From Rubrivivax sp. (GTDB taxonomy: Bacteria; Pseudomonadota; Gammaproteobacteria; Burkholderiales; Burkholderiaceae_C), in NCBI GenBank assembly GCA_019635315.1, contig JAHBZT010000001.1:592001-656000 (forward strand): a stretch of DNA of 64,000 nt, in the 5' to 3' direction. Position 1 is the stretch's first letter, and every line of letters starts with the position of its first letter. Positions 34,953 to 43,448 of this stretch are shown piece by piece. The position numbers and the translations under genes are program-made. The notes beneath the pieces were generated by a model. The model saw nothing but the letters and a program-made list of their open reading frames with translations. It was not told the origin of the DNA and ran no database searches.

Positions 34953-35540
34953 TCACCGCTCGGCCTCCAGCCGCAGCGTGCGCGAGGCGCCGACCGACCA
35001 GTCGCCCGGCGTGCCGAGCCCGAACTGCATCGGCCCCGGCAGCTGCGTGGTGTCCAGGCGCCAGCTGAACTCCAGGTAGTGGCTGCTGTCGGGGTCCAGG
35101 CGCGACAGCTCGGCGATGCGCCAGCCGGCGCTGCGCGAGGCCGCATTCAGCGCCTCGGCCAGCGTCGGGTAGTTCTGGTTCAGGCCGCCCAGGCCGACGC
35201 GCCAGGTGTCGGTCAGCGGCTGGTAGGCGATGCGCCACGAGCGCGAGACGCGGGCCACGCGCTGGTCGCGCCAGTACCAGCGGTTCCGCCAGACGGTGGC
35301 CTCGGCGACGAAGTAGATCGGCACGCCGCGCTGCAGCGCTTCCTCCACCGCGCGCGGCAGCGTCACGCGCACCGCGAATTCCAGCGCCAGCGCGCCGTCC
35401 TCGCGCGTGGCCTGCAGCGTGGCCAGCTCCACGCCCTGCGCGCGCGCCACGCCCGGCAGCAGCGCGGCGCCGAGCACGAGCGCCGCCAGCAGGCTCCCCA
35501 GGCCCTGCAGCAGACTTCGGCGGAGCCGTGGCGAAGGCAT
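34953..35540 (-). CDS. DUF4390 domain exported protein
   Basis: 195-aa protein with a Tat/Sec-like N-terminal signal (MPSPRLRRSLLQGLGSLLAA, cleavage near ARAQ) and a beta-rich mature domain of the DUF4390 family: REDGALALEFAVRVTLPRAV, EATVWRNRWYWRDQRVARVS, DTWRVGLGGLNQNYPTLAEA. Its constant position between rsmB and ntrY in betaproteobacteria suggests a functional tie to the NtrY sensor, perhaps in the periplasm, but the function is unknown. Confidence 0.9.
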   Translation of the reverse strand: MPSPRLRRSLLQGLGSLLAALVLGAALLPGVARAQGVELATLQATREDGALALEFAVRVTLPRAVEEALQRGVPIYFVAEATVWRNRWYWRDQRVARVSRSWRIAYQPLTDTWRVGLGGLNQNYPTLAEALNAASRSAGWRIAELSRLDPDSSHYLEFSWRLDTTQLPGPMQFGLGTPGDWSVGASRTLRLEAER

Positions 35541-35567
35541 GACGGTGGTCGGGGTCGGGCGCGGGAC

Positions 35568-36947
35568 TCAGGTCTTGCGCAGCAGCGCGTAGAAGAAGCC
35601 GTCCTGCAGCGCGGGCGCCGCCGCGGCACCGGCGCCCCACGCAGGTGCAGTGGCGCTGCCATTGTCGGCCAGGGGCAGCAGGTGGCCCGGCGAGGCCGGG
35701 TCCAGGCGCGCCGTCCCGGGCGCCGAGCGTTGCAAAAATGCGTCGATCTGCTGCTGCCCCTCGGCACGGAAGACCGAGCAGGTCGCATACAGCAGCCGCC
35801 CGCCGGGCGCCAGCAGCGGCCACAGCGCGTCCAGCAGCTCGGCCTGCACGTGCGCCAGCGCGGCCACGTCGTCGGGCCGGCGCAGCCAGCGCACGTCGGG
35901 GTGGCGGCGCACGATGCCGCTGGCGGTGCAGGGCGCGTCGAGCAGGATGGCGTCGAACGGCCGGCCGTCCCACCAGGCGGCGGTCTGGCGCGCGTCGGCG
36001 GCCTTCAGCGTGGCGCGCAGGCCCAGCCGGTTCAGCGTGTCCTGCACGCGCGCCAGGCGCAGCGGGTCGCTGTCCAGCGCCAGCAGGTCGGGCTCGGCCA
36101 GCTCCAGCAGGTGCGCGGTCTTGCCGCCCGGCGCGGCGCAGGCGTCGAGCAAGCGCGCGCCGGGGCGCAGCGCGTCGGCCCCTTCGCCCAGCAGCAGCGG
36201 TGCGGCGCGCTGCGCGGCGGCGTCCTGCACCGAGACCTCGCCTTCGGCGAAGCCGGGCAGCTGCTCCACCGGGCAGGGCCGCGCCAGCACCACGGCCTGG
36301 CCGCGCAGCAGCGGGTCGGCGAGCAGCGTCGCGCCGCGGCCCTGGGCGGCCAGTCGCTGCAGGTACTGCTCGCCGCTGCCGCGGCGCGCGTTGACGCGCA
36401 GCGTCATCGGCGGGTGCTGCTGCGCCGCCAGCAGCAGCGGCTGCCAGGCCGCCGGCCAGTCCGCGCGCACGCGCTCGATCCACCACGGCGGGTGGTTCCA
36501 GGCGCCCAGCGGTCGGTGGCGCACGGCGGCGACGACGGCCTCGCGCTCGCGCACGAAGCGGCGCAGCACGGCGTTGACGAAGCCGGCCGCCGCGGGCGCG
36601 CGGTGGCGCATCGCCGTCACCGCCTGGTCGACCAGCGTGTGCTCGGGGTAGGGGGCCGGCTCGCCGGTCGGCCACAGCAGCGCCAGCGCGGTGACGAGCA
36701 GCCCGTCGACATTGGGCGGCGGCGCCTTCGGGGCCAGCTCGGCCCGCGCCTCGGTGGCGCTGCCCAGCCAGCGCAGCGCGTGGAAGGCCAGTGCCTGCAC
36801 GCCCGGGCGCAGCTCGGCCGGCACGCGTGCCAGCGTGTCGGCGAGCGAGCGGCCGCCGCGCACCGCCTGCACGGCGTCGGCGGCGGGCTCCAGCAGGCGC
36901 GCCAGCGGCGGCCCGTGGCCCGCGGCGGCGGTCAAGACCCCGGTCAT
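35568..36947 (-). CDS. rsmB: 16S rRNA (cytosine-967-C5) methyltransferase
   Basis: 459-aa enzyme that methylates C967 of 16S rRNA using SAM. The N-terminal NusB-like RNA-binding domain (about 1-150) is followed by the methyltransferase domain with motif I DACAAPGGKTAHLLEL, motif IV LLDAPCTASGIVRRHPD and motif VI LYATCSVFRAEGQQ. The two catalytic cysteines are in the last two motifs. The length and the downstream order DUF4390-ntrY-ntrX are standard for the group. Confidence 0.95.
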   Translation of the reverse strand: MTGVLTAAAGHGPPLARLLEPAADAVQAVRGGRSLADTLARVPAELRPGVQALAFHALRWLGSATEARAELAPKAPPPNVDGLLVTALALLWPTGEPAPYPEHTLVDQAVTAMRHRAPAAAGFVNAVLRRFVREREAVVAAVRHRPLGAWNHPPWWIERVRADWPAAWQPLLLAAQQHPPMTLRVNARRGSGEQYLQRLAAQGRGATLLADPLLRGQAVVLARPCPVEQLPGFAEGEVSVQDAAAQRAAPLLLGEGADALRPGARLLDACAAPGGKTAHLLELAEPDLLALDSDPLRLARVQDTLNRLGLRATLKAADARQTAAWWDGRPFDAILLDAPCTASGIVRRHPDVRWLRRPDDVAALAHVQAELLDALWPLLAPGGRLLYATCSVFRAEGQQQIDAFLQRSAPGTARLDPASPGHLLPLADNGSATAPAWGAGAAAAPALQDGFFYALLRKT

Positions 36948-37015
36948 CGGCCCAGTCTAGCCGCCGGCGTAGGATGCCGGCTGACTTCGAACGCCGGCCC
37001 GCCGGCCCGCTGCCC

Positions 37016-37765
37016 ATGGCCCGCAACGTCCCGACCGCCGAGCGCAAGGAGCGCATCTTCCGCAGCGAGGAGGAGCTGGCGCAGCTGCCGGTCTCCGAGC
37101 GCATCCGCTGGCGGCTGGTCGCCGCCGACGCGCGCTGGCACGCCAACGACAACATCGCCGACTTCGTGCGCGAGGGCGAGCTCGAGGAGCTCAAGGCCGA
37201 GGTGCAGGCGAAGATGCACGAGGTGCTGCGCGCGCTGGTCATCGACACCGACAGCGACCACAACACCAACGAGACGGCCAAGCGGGTGGCCAAGATGTAC
37301 GTCGAGGAGGTCTTCCGCGGCCGCTACCAGCCGATGCCGGCGGTGACCGAGTTCCCCAACGTCGAGCGCCTGAACGAGCTGATGATCGTGGGGCCGATCA
37401 CCGTGCGCAGCGCCTGCAGCCACCACATGTGCCCGATCTTCGGCCGCGTCTGGATCGGCATCCTGCCCAACGAGCACAGCAACCTGATCGGCCTGAGCAA
37501 GTACGCGCGCATCGCCGACTGGGTGATGAGCCGGCCGCAGATCCAGGAGGAGGCGGTCACGATGCTGGCCAACGAGCTGCAGCAGCGCGTGCGCCCCGAT
37601 GGCCTGGCCATCGTGATGGAGGCCGACCACTTCTGCATGCACTGGCGCGGCGTCAAGGACACCGACACCGCGATGGTCAACTCGGTGATGCGTGGCGCGT
37701 TCCTGAAGGACGCCAACCTGCGGCGCGAATTCCTCTCGCTGCTCTCGCGCAAGAACGCGCCCTGA
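37016..37765 (+). CDS. folE: GTP cyclohydrolase I
   Basis: 249-aa enzyme converting GTP to dihydroneopterin triphosphate, the first step of tetrahydrofolate/tetrahydropterin synthesis. Zinc ligands are Cys134 and His137 (SACSHHMCP) and Cys207 (DHFCMHWRG). LIGLSKYARIADW and RPQIQEEAVTMLA complete the active site. The N-terminal region is longer than in E. coli FolE, as in a separate proteobacterial branch. ATG 37016 is preferred; an ATG at 36974 is in frame but overlaps a likely -10 (TAGGAT). A BLUF photoreceptor gene follows after 10 bases. Confidence 0.93.
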   Translation: MARNVPTAERKERIFRSEEELAQLPVSERIRWRLVAADARWHANDNIADFVREGELEELKAEVQAKMHEVLRALVIDTDSDHNTNETAKRVAKMYVEEVFRGRYQPMPAVTEFPNVERLNELMIVGPITVRSACSHHMCPIFGRVWIGILPNEHSNLIGLSKYARIADWVMSRPQIQEEAVTMLANELQQRVRPDGLAIVMEADHFCMHWRGVKDTDTAMVNSVMRGAFLKDANLRREFLSLLSRKNAP

Positions 37766-37775
37766 AGGAACCGCC

Positions 37776-38201
37776 ATGCTCGTCAGACTGATGTATGCCA
37801 GCCGCGCCGTGCCGGCCGTCGACCAGGAGGAACTGGTCGCCATCCTGCGCAAGAGCAAGGCCAACAATCCGGCGCTGGGCGTGACCGGCGTGCTGTGCTT
37901 CAGCCAGGGCATCTTCCTGCAGGTGCTGGAAGGCGGGCGCAGCGCGGTCAACCGGCTCTACAACCGCATCGCCGCCGACCCGCGCCACACCGAGGTCGAG
38001 CTGCTCAGCTATGCCGAGATCGGCGAGCGCCGCTTCGCCGGCTGGAGCATGGGCCAGGTCAACATGGCGCGGCTGAATCCGGCGCTGCTGCTGAAATACA
38101 GCGAGCGCCCGGTGCTGGACCCCTACGCGGTGTCGGGCGCGGTGTCGCTGGCGCTGTTCGAGGAACTGATGGCCACCGCCTCTATCGTCGGCCAGCCCTA
38201 G
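37776..38201 (+). CDS. BLUF domain blue-light sensor protein
   Basis: 141-aa protein consisting of a BLUF flavin-binding domain (about 1-95) and a short helical cap. The key residues align exactly with AppA spacing: Tyr7 (LMYAS), Asn31 (NNPALGVTG), Gln49 (GIFLQVLEGG), Trp90 and Met92 (FAGWSMG). FAD-bound BLUF proteins switch hydrogen bonding on blue light. There is no output domain, so it must act through a partner. AAGGAA five bases before the ATG and 10 bases from folE imply co-expression with GTP cyclohydrolase I. Confidence 0.93.
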   Translation: MLVRLMYASRAVPAVDQEELVAILRKSKANNPALGVTGVLCFSQGIFLQVLEGGRSAVNRLYNRIAADPRHTEVELLSYAEIGERRFAGWSMGQVNMARLNPALLLKYSERPVLDPYAVSGAVSLALFEELMATASIVGQP

Positions 38202-38290
38202 GCAGCTGGCGAGGCAGCCTCCGCAGCGCCGGGCGCGGCGCGGGGCCGGACGCTGCCGCGCCGTCCGCGCCGGTTTCCGAGCGTCAGGGT

Positions 38291-38370
38291 CGGATTAAGG
38301 GTTTCCACCCGGCATGGCAGATACGCCGGGCTGTATATTCGTAATTGCTTATATCCGAATCGAGCCATCC
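38291..38370 (+). promoter_or_regulatory. promoter/operator region of the sox operon
   Basis: An AT-rich patch before soxC contains two direct repeats, TATATTCG (38334-38341) and TATATCCG (38350-38357), and the inverted pair ATTCG (38337-38341)/CGAAT (38356-38360). ArsR-type sulfur regulators bind AT-rich symmetric sites with ATTC/GAAT halves, so this may be the operator of the regulator at 51.1 kb. Upstream, CCCGGC/GCCGGG (38308-38330) can form a hairpin. Exact promoter hexamers are not certain. Confidence 0.5.
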
Positions 38371-39762
38371 GTGACCGACGACCTTCCCCCTCAGCAGCCT
38401 GGCCGCGTCCGCAAGGCGCCGGAGAGCTTCCTGGACCGCTCCGGCATCCAGGCCGTGCACCGCGAGGCACGCAGCGGCCGGCGCGACTTCATTCGCAGCG
38501 CCTTCGCGGCGGCGGCCGCAGGCGGGGCCGCGGTCGCGGCCCCCGCGGCGCTGGCCCAGGCCAACCCGGTGCCGGCCGACGGCGGCGACCCGAACATCCT
38601 GAAGCTGCCCGAGCACAGCACCGGGCTCGGCCAGCCGGTGGTGACCGACGGCTACGGCATGCCGTCGAAGTACGAGCGCAACGTGCAGCGCCGCCAGAGC
38701 CCGGGCCTGACGCAGACCAACCAGGCCAGCGTCAGCTTCGCGCCGCTGCAGAGCCTGTTCGGCATCGTCACGCCCAGCGGGCTGCACTTCGAGCGCCATC
38801 ACCAGGGGTGGTGGGACATCGACCCGAGCAAGCACCGGCTGATGCTCAACGGCTCGGACGACAAGATGCTCAGGCGGCCGATGGTCTTCACGGTCGACGA
38901 GCTGATGCGGCTGCCCAGCGTGAGCCGCTTCCACTTCATCGAGTGCGGCGCCAACACCGGCATGGAGTGGGGCAACGTCGCGGTGCCGACCTGCCAGTAC
39001 ACGCACGGCATGATCAGCTGCAGCGAGTTCACCGGCGTGCCGCTGAAGGTGCTGCTGGACATGGCCGGCGCCGACTACAAGCGCGGCCGCTTCGTGCTGG
39101 CCGAGGGCGCCGACGGCTCGAGCATGACGCGCACGATCCCGATGGAGCAGGTCGAGAACGGCGAGGTCTTCGTCGCCTACGGCCAGAACGGCGAGATGCT
39201 GCGCCCCGAGAACGGCTACCCGCTGCGCCTGGTGGTGCCCGGCGTGCAGGGCGTGAGCTGGGTCAAGTACCTGCGCCGCATCGAGGTCGGCGACCAGCCC
39301 TACGGCGCCAAGGACGAGGTGCTGCACTACGTGGACCTGATGCCCGGCGGGCTGCACCGCCAGTACACCAGCATCCAGGAGGTCAAGAGCGTGGTCACCA
39401 CGCCCTCGGGTGGCCAGGTGCTGCTGGACCGCGGCTACCACCAGATCAGCGGCCTGGCCTGGAGCGGCCGCGGCAAGGTGCGGCGCGTGGACGTCTCGGT
39501 CGACGGCGGGCGCAACTGGCGCCAGGCCCGGCTGCAGGGCCCGGTGATGGACAAGTGCCTGACGCGCTTCGCGCTGGACTGGGTGTGGGACGGCAAGCCG
39601 GCGCTGGTGCAGAGCCGGGCCACCGACGACACCGGCCACGTGCAGCCGACCTACCGCCAGCTGCGCGCCGTGCGCGGCTCGCGCTCGATCTACCACAACA
39701 ACGCGATCCAGACCTGGCTCGTGCAGGAAAACGGCGAGGTGAAGAATGTCCAGCTGTCGTGA
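38371..39762 (+). CDS. soxC: SoxC, molybdenum subunit of sulfane dehydrogenase
   Basis: 463-aa periplasmic molybdopterin protein of the sulfite oxidase family. With SoxD it oxidises SoxY-bound sulfane sulfur, releasing electrons to cytochromes. A twin-arginine signal (RSGRRDFIRSAFAAAAAGG, residues ~36-54) exports the folded protein. The Mo-coordinating Cys is in FHFIECGANTGMEWG, and the C-terminal dimerisation domain carries SGLAWSGRGKVRRVDVSVDG. The start is GTG at 38371 with a weak Shine-Dalgarno. SoxD overlaps its end by 17 bases. Confidence 0.95.
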   Translation: MTDDLPPQQPGRVRKAPESFLDRSGIQAVHREARSGRRDFIRSAFAAAAAGGAAVAAPAALAQANPVPADGGDPNILKLPEHSTGLGQPVVTDGYGMPSKYERNVQRRQSPGLTQTNQASVSFAPLQSLFGIVTPSGLHFERHHQGWWDIDPSKHRLMLNGSDDKMLRRPMVFTVDELMRLPSVSRFHFIECGANTGMEWGNVAVPTCQYTHGMISCSEFTGVPLKVLLDMAGADYKRGRFVLAEGADGSSMTRTIPMEQVENGEVFVAYGQNGEMLRPENGYPLRLVVPGVQGVSWVKYLRRIEVGDQPYGAKDEVLHYVDLMPGGLHRQYTSIQEVKSVVTTPSGGQVLLDRGYHQISGLAWSGRGKVRRVDVSVDGGRNWRQARLQGPVMDKCLTRFALDWVWDGKPALVQSRATDDTGHVQPTYRQLRAVRGSRSIYHNNAIQTWLVQENGEVKNVQLS

Positions 39763-40849
39763 AGCGCTGATCGCGCTGGTGCTGGCCGGCAGCACGCTGG
39801 GCGCGTTCGCGCAGGCCGCGAAGCCGGCGGCGCCGGCGGAGTTTCCCGGCATCGGCCGCAGCGCCACGCCCAAGGAGGTGCAGGCCTGGGACATCGACGT
39901 GCGCCCGGACTTCAAGGGCCTGCCCAAGGGGGCCGGCACGGTGGCCCGGGGCCAGGACGTGTGGGAGTCCAAGTGCGCCTCCTGCCACGGCATCTTCGGC
40001 GAGAGCAACGAGGTCTTCTCGCCCATCGTCGGCGGCACCACGGCCAAGGACATCGAGACCGGCCGCGTCGCGCGCCTGACCGACGAGAGCTTCCCGGGGC
40101 GCACGACGCTGATGAAGCTGTCGTCGCTGTCCACGCTGTGGGACTACATCAACCGCGCGATGCCCTGGACCAATCCGAAGACGCTGACCCCGGACGAGGT
40201 CTATGCGGTGACGGCCTTCATCCTGAACCTGGGCGGCATCGTGCCCGACGACTTCACGCTGTCGGACGCCAACATCGCGCAGGTGCAGCAGCGGCTGCCC
40301 AACCGCAACGGCAAGACCACCGACCACGGCCTGTGGCCGGGTCGCACGCTGGGCAACGGCGGCAAGCCGGACGTGCTGGCCGCGGCCTGCATGTCCAACT
40401 GCGCGACCGAGGCCAAGGTGGCCTCGCTGTTGCCCGACCATGCCCGCAACGCCCACGGCAACCTGGCCGAGCAGCAGCGACTGGTCGGCGCGCAGCTCGG
40501 CGCCGACACGACGCGCCCGTCGGGCGCCACGCGGCGCATGTCCACGCTGGCGGCGGTCACCGCGCCGGGCGCCGGCCCGGCCGCGGCTGCGGCCAAGGCG
40601 GTGGCGCTGGCGAGGCAGCACAATTGCCTGGCCTGCCACGGGCTGGACAACAAGGTGGTCGGTCCCGGCATGAGCGAGATCGCGCGCCGGTATGCCGGCC
40701 GCGACGACGCGGTCGACTACCTGGCGAAGAAGATCGTGGCCGGCGGCAGCGGCGTCTGGGGTCCGATCCCGATGCCGGAGCAGTCGCTGCCGGCGGCGGA
40801 CGTCAACGCGCTGGCCGCCTGGCTGGCCGGCGGCGCCAAGCGGCCGTGA
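39746..40849 (+). CDS. soxD: SoxD, diheme cytochrome c subunit of sulfane dehydrogenase
   Basis: 367-aa exported cytochrome (signal MSSCREALIALVLAGSTLGA, cleaved near AFAQ). It has two c-type haem sites, CASCH in the first half and CLACH in the C-terminal domain. The first domain resembles other SoxD proteins (AWDIDVRPDFKGLPKGAGTV). It takes electrons from SoxC. Its overlap with soxC signals translational coupling. The presence of SoxCD predicts complete oxidation of thiosulfate to sulfate. Confidence 0.95.
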   Translation: MSSCREALIALVLAGSTLGAFAQAAKPAAPAEFPGIGRSATPKEVQAWDIDVRPDFKGLPKGAGTVARGQDVWESKCASCHGIFGESNEVFSPIVGGTTAKDIETGRVARLTDESFPGRTTLMKLSSLSTLWDYINRAMPWTNPKTLTPDEVYAVTAFILNLGGIVPDDFTLSDANIAQVQQRLPNRNGKTTDHGLWPGRTLGNGGKPDVLAAACMSNCATEAKVASLLPDHARNAHGNLAEQQRLVGAQLGADTTRPSGATRRMSTLAAVTAPGAGPAAAAAKAVALARQHNCLACHGLDNKVVGPGMSEIARRYAGRDDAVDYLAKKIVAGGSGVWGPIPMPEQSLPAADVNALAAWLAGGAKRP

Positions 40850-40941
40850 ATCGGATCGTTGCGCAGGCCTTCACGCACGCGTGAAAACGGGACCGGGTAT
40901 GCCCGGATGACGGCCCGGCCCCAGTGAGGAATCATCCGCTG

Positions 40942-40951
40942 TGAATATTCA
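40942..40951. promoter_or_regulatory. perfect palindrome TGAATATTCA before soxY
   Basis: A 10-bp perfect palindrome lies directly against the AAGGAG ribosome-binding site of soxY, in the 113-base soxD-soxY gap. The same gap also has a TTCACG-CACG-CGTGAA hairpin (40870-40885). AT-rich palindromes are rare in this DNA. It could be a regulator half-site pair for an internal promoter, or simply the unstructured leader of soxY. Confidence 0.35.
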
Positions 40952-40962
40952 AGGAGATTGAT

Positions 40963-41421
40963 ATGGCTACCCGTCGCGAAATGCTGCTGCGCAGCGCGCA
41001 GGTTGCGGGCCTGCTGGCCGGCGCCGGTCTGCTGCCGGCCACCGCCCAGGCGGCCTGGAACAAGGCCGCCTTCGAGGCCAAGAACCTCGCCGACGCCACC
41101 AAGGCGCTGGGCGGCGGTGCCCCGGCCGAGAGCAAGGACGTCACCATCACCGGCCCGGACATCGCCGAGAACGGCGCCGTGGTGCCGGTCGGCGCGGCCA
41201 CCACGATGGCCGGCGTCAAGCAGCTGCTGATCCTGGTCGAGAAGAACCCGAACGTGCTGGCCGCGGTCTTCGACGTCGGCGCCTCCGTCGAGCCGGCGTT
41301 CAACACGCGCGTCAAGATGGGCCAGTCGTCCAACGTCTATGCCGTCGCGGTGATGAACGACGGCCGCACGCTGTACGCGGTCAAGGAGATCAAGGTGACG
41401 CTGGGGGGCTGCGGCGGCTGA
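40963..41421 (+). CDS. soxY: SoxY, sulfur-carrier protein subunit
   Basis: 152-aa periplasmic carrier. The swinging-arm C-terminus ends in GGCGG, whose Cys carries the covalently bound thiosulfate-derived chain. A Tat signal (MATRREMLLRSAQVAGLLAG) exports it, presumably with SoxZ bound. The mature part matches the SoxY family (GVKQLLILVEKNPNVLAAVF). A strong AAGGAG lies seven bases before the ATG, suiting high expression. Confidence 0.96.
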   Translation: MATRREMLLRSAQVAGLLAGAGLLPATAQAAWNKAAFEAKNLADATKALGGGAPAESKDVTITGPDIAENGAVVPVGAATTMAGVKQLLILVEKNPNVLAAVFDVGASVEPAFNTRVKMGQSSNVYAVAVMNDGRTLYAVKEIKVTLGGCGG

Positions 41422-41477
41422 CCCCTGCCCGCGTCCACCGCTCAGCGTCCAGACCCCTCAGTTCAGGAGATATTGAC

Positions 41478-41789
41478 ATGGCAGACCCGATGCGCATCCG
41501 CGCCCAGGCCAGCGGCGACAAGGCCACCGTGCGCGTGCTGATGAGCCACGAGATGGAAACCGGCACCCGCCGCGACGGCGCCGGCAACGTGATCCCCGCC
41601 TGGTTCATCCAGGAAGTCACCGCCACCCACAACGGCAAGGCGGTGCTGTCGGCCCAGTGGGGGCCTTCGATCGCGAAGAACCCGTTCCTGCAGTTCAACG
41701 TCAAGGGCGCCAAGGCCGGCGACAAGATCGCCGTGACCTGGGTCGACAACAAGGGCGACAAGCGCACCGACGAGGCGACCGTCGCCTGA
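41478..41789 (+). CDS. soxZ: SoxZ, sulfur-carrier complex subunit
   Basis: 103-aa leaderless partner of SoxY. The immunoglobulin-like fold contains the family motif RVLMSHEMETGTRRDGAGNV and PAWFIQEV. It lacks a signal peptide and is thought to be exported piggyback with SoxY through Tat. AGGAG eight bases upstream drives translation. It follows soxY by 56 bases. Confidence 0.96.
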   Translation: MADPMRIRAQASGDKATVRVLMSHEMETGTRRDGAGNVIPAWFIQEVTATHNGKAVLSAQWGPSIAKNPFLQFNVKGAKAGDKIAVTWVDNKGDKRTDEATVA

Positions 41790-41892
41790 CAGCGGTCGGC
41801 GGCCCGGCACGGTGCGGGCAGCGGCGCCGGACGGTCCTTGCAGGCCGGGCCGCCGGTGCGTCGAAGAGAGCAACGATGGAGACGACAAGCGC

Positions 41893-42702
41893 ATGAAGAC
41901 CACCGTGTTGGGATGTGCCGCCGCCGTGCTGGGCCTTGCGGCCCTGGGCCCGGCGATGGGCCAGGATCGATCGGCCGCCGAAGGCATCGCCGAGTACCGC
42001 AAGATGCTGGAGGACGGCAACCCGGCCGAGTTGTACGAGGCCAAGGGCGAGGCGCTCTGGAAGCAGAAGCGCGGCCCCAAGAACGCCTCGCTGGAGCGCT
42101 GCGACCTCGGCAAGGGGCCGGGCGTCGTCAAGGGGGCTTTCGTCGAGCTGCCGCGCTACTTCCCCGACACCCAGCGCGTGCAGGACCTGGAGTCGCGCCT
42201 GGTCAGCTGCATGGAGATGCTGCAGGGCCTGAACGGCGCCGAGATCGCGAAGACGCCATTCGGCCGCGGCGAGATGGCCAACGTGACCGCGCTGGCGACC
42301 TGGATCGCCGCCGAGTCGCGCGGCATGCGCTTCAACCTGCCGCAGTCGCACCCCGAGGAGCGCAAGAGCTACGAGATCGGCAAGCGCGTCTTCTTCTATC
42401 GCGGCGGCACGCACGACTTCTCGTGCGCCGCCTGCCACGGCGAGGACGGCAAGCGCATCCGGCTGCAGGACCTGCCCAACCTGACCAAGAACCCGGGCGA
42501 CGGCGTCGGCTTCGCGGCCTGGCCGGCCTACCGCGTCAGCAACGGCCAGATGTGGGGCATGCAGCTGCGCCTGAACGACTGCTACCGCCAGCAGCGCTTC
42601 CCGTACCCGCACTTCGGGTCGGACGTGACGATCGCGCTGTCCACCTACATGGGCGTCAACGCCAAGGGCGCGCAGTCGATCGCGCCGTCGATCAAGCGCT
42701 GA
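41893..42702 (+). CDS. soxA: SoxA, sulfur-oxidation c-type cytochrome (monohaem type)
   Basis: 269-aa periplasmic cytochrome that with SoxX attaches thiosulfate oxidatively to SoxY. A signal peptide ends near AMGQ. Only one haem motif is present, CAACH at residues 178-182; the N-terminal haem of diheme SoxA is replaced by a Cys70/Cys106 pair that could form a disulfide. The active-site cysteine ligand/persulfide is Cys230 (LRLNDCYRQQ). ATG 41893 is chosen because the signal peptide starts there. It lies 103 bases after soxZ. Confidence 0.94.
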   Translation: MKTTVLGCAAAVLGLAALGPAMGQDRSAAEGIAEYRKMLEDGNPAELYEAKGEALWKQKRGPKNASLERCDLGKGPGVVKGAFVELPRYFPDTQRVQDLESRLVSCMEMLQGLNGAEIAKTPFGRGEMANVTALATWIAAESRGMRFNLPQSHPEERKSYEIGKRVFFYRGGTHDFSCAACHGEDGKRIRLQDLPNLTKNPGDGVGFAAWPAYRVSNGQMWGMQLRLNDCYRQQRFPYPHFGSDVTIALSTYMGVNAKGAQSIAPSIKR

Positions 42703-42719
42703 GCGGGGAGCGACCAGAC

Positions 42720-43364
42720 ATGAAGCACAAGCAACTCATCCTGCCCGCGCTGGCGGTCGCCGCGGCGGCCGTCGTCACCGGTTGCGCCACGCTGCCCTCG
42801 CCGGCCGAACTGGACCGCGAGACCCAGGCCCTGATGAAGGCCTCGTTCCGCGACCAGGGCATCGCCAAGGTCGACCGCCTGAACCAGGACCTCGGCGCCG
42901 CGGCCTGCTCGTCGGACAAGGAGCCGTCGGACGCGGTGGCCGAGAAGATCATGGCCGAGGCCCGCGCCACCGTGAAGTGGCCCGTCGGCGGCCAGTATTT
43001 CGGCGACTGGAAGGCCGGCGAGACGCTGGCACAGAGCGGCCGCGGCTCCACCTGGACCGACCGCGCCGACGCGCCCAACGGCGGCAACTGCTACAACTGC
43101 CACCAGATCAGCAAGCAGGAGATCTCGTTCGGCACCATCGGCCCGAGCCTGTACAACTACGGCAAGAACCGCGGCGTGACGGACGTGATGGCGCCGACCG
43201 CGCAGGCCGTCATCGAGTACACCTGGTCCAAGATCTACAACGGCAAGACCTACAACGCGTGCTCCAACATGCCGCGTTTCGGCCACGCCGGGCTGCTGAA
43301 CGAGAAGCAGATGCGCGACCTGATGTCGCTGCTGCTGGATCCGAAGTCGCCGGTCAACCAGTGA
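42720..43364 (+). CDS. soxX: SoxX, c-type cytochrome subunit
   Basis: 214-aa partner of SoxA with one haem motif, CYNCH, and a probable axial Met in CSNMPRFGHAG. GGGGAG precedes the ATG by eight bases. The N-terminus is unusual: the hydrophobic stretch ends VVTGC (Cys22), which satisfies a lipobox, so SoxX may be lipid-anchored rather than soluble. The N-terminal ~90 residues before the haem domain are longer than in many SoxX proteins. It is the last gene before a Rho-independent terminator. Confidence 0.93.
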   Translation: MKHKQLILPALAVAAAAVVTGCATLPSPAELDRETQALMKASFRDQGIAKVDRLNQDLGAAACSSDKEPSDAVAEKIMAEARATVKWPVGGQYFGDWKAGETLAQSGRGSTWTDRADAPNGGNCYNCHQISKQEISFGTIGPSLYNYGKNRGVTDVMAPTAQAVIEYTWSKIYNGKTYNACSNMPRFGHAGLLNEKQMRDLMSLLLDPKSPVNQ

Positions 43365-43396
43365 CGCGCTGAGCGCCTGCCTCCCCGACACCCGCG

Positions 43397-43419
43397 AGCC
43401 CGGCGCTGCCGGGCTTTTT
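43397..43419 (+). terminator. Rho-independent terminator between soxX and soxB
   Basis: A perfect 8-bp stem AGCCCGGC-GCT-GCCGGGCT followed by TTTTT (43415-43419). It is the clearest intrinsic terminator in the window. It separates soxCDYZAX from soxB, which suggests that soxB is transcribed from its own promoter or through partial read-through. Confidence 0.8.
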
Positions 43420-43425
43420 CCCCCC

Positions 43426-43448
43426 TTGAACATAAGTCACCGCTTATC
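43426..43448 (+). promoter_or_regulatory. ATAAG-N6-CTTAT palindrome directly before soxB
   Basis: ATAAG (43432-43436) and CTTAT (43443-43447) form an inverted repeat ending one base before the soxB ATG at 43449. There is no Shine-Dalgarno in the 15 bases before the start. It could be an operator in a leaderless or nearly leaderless promoter arrangement. It shares the GCTTAT string with the soxC promoter region. Confidence 0.4.
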
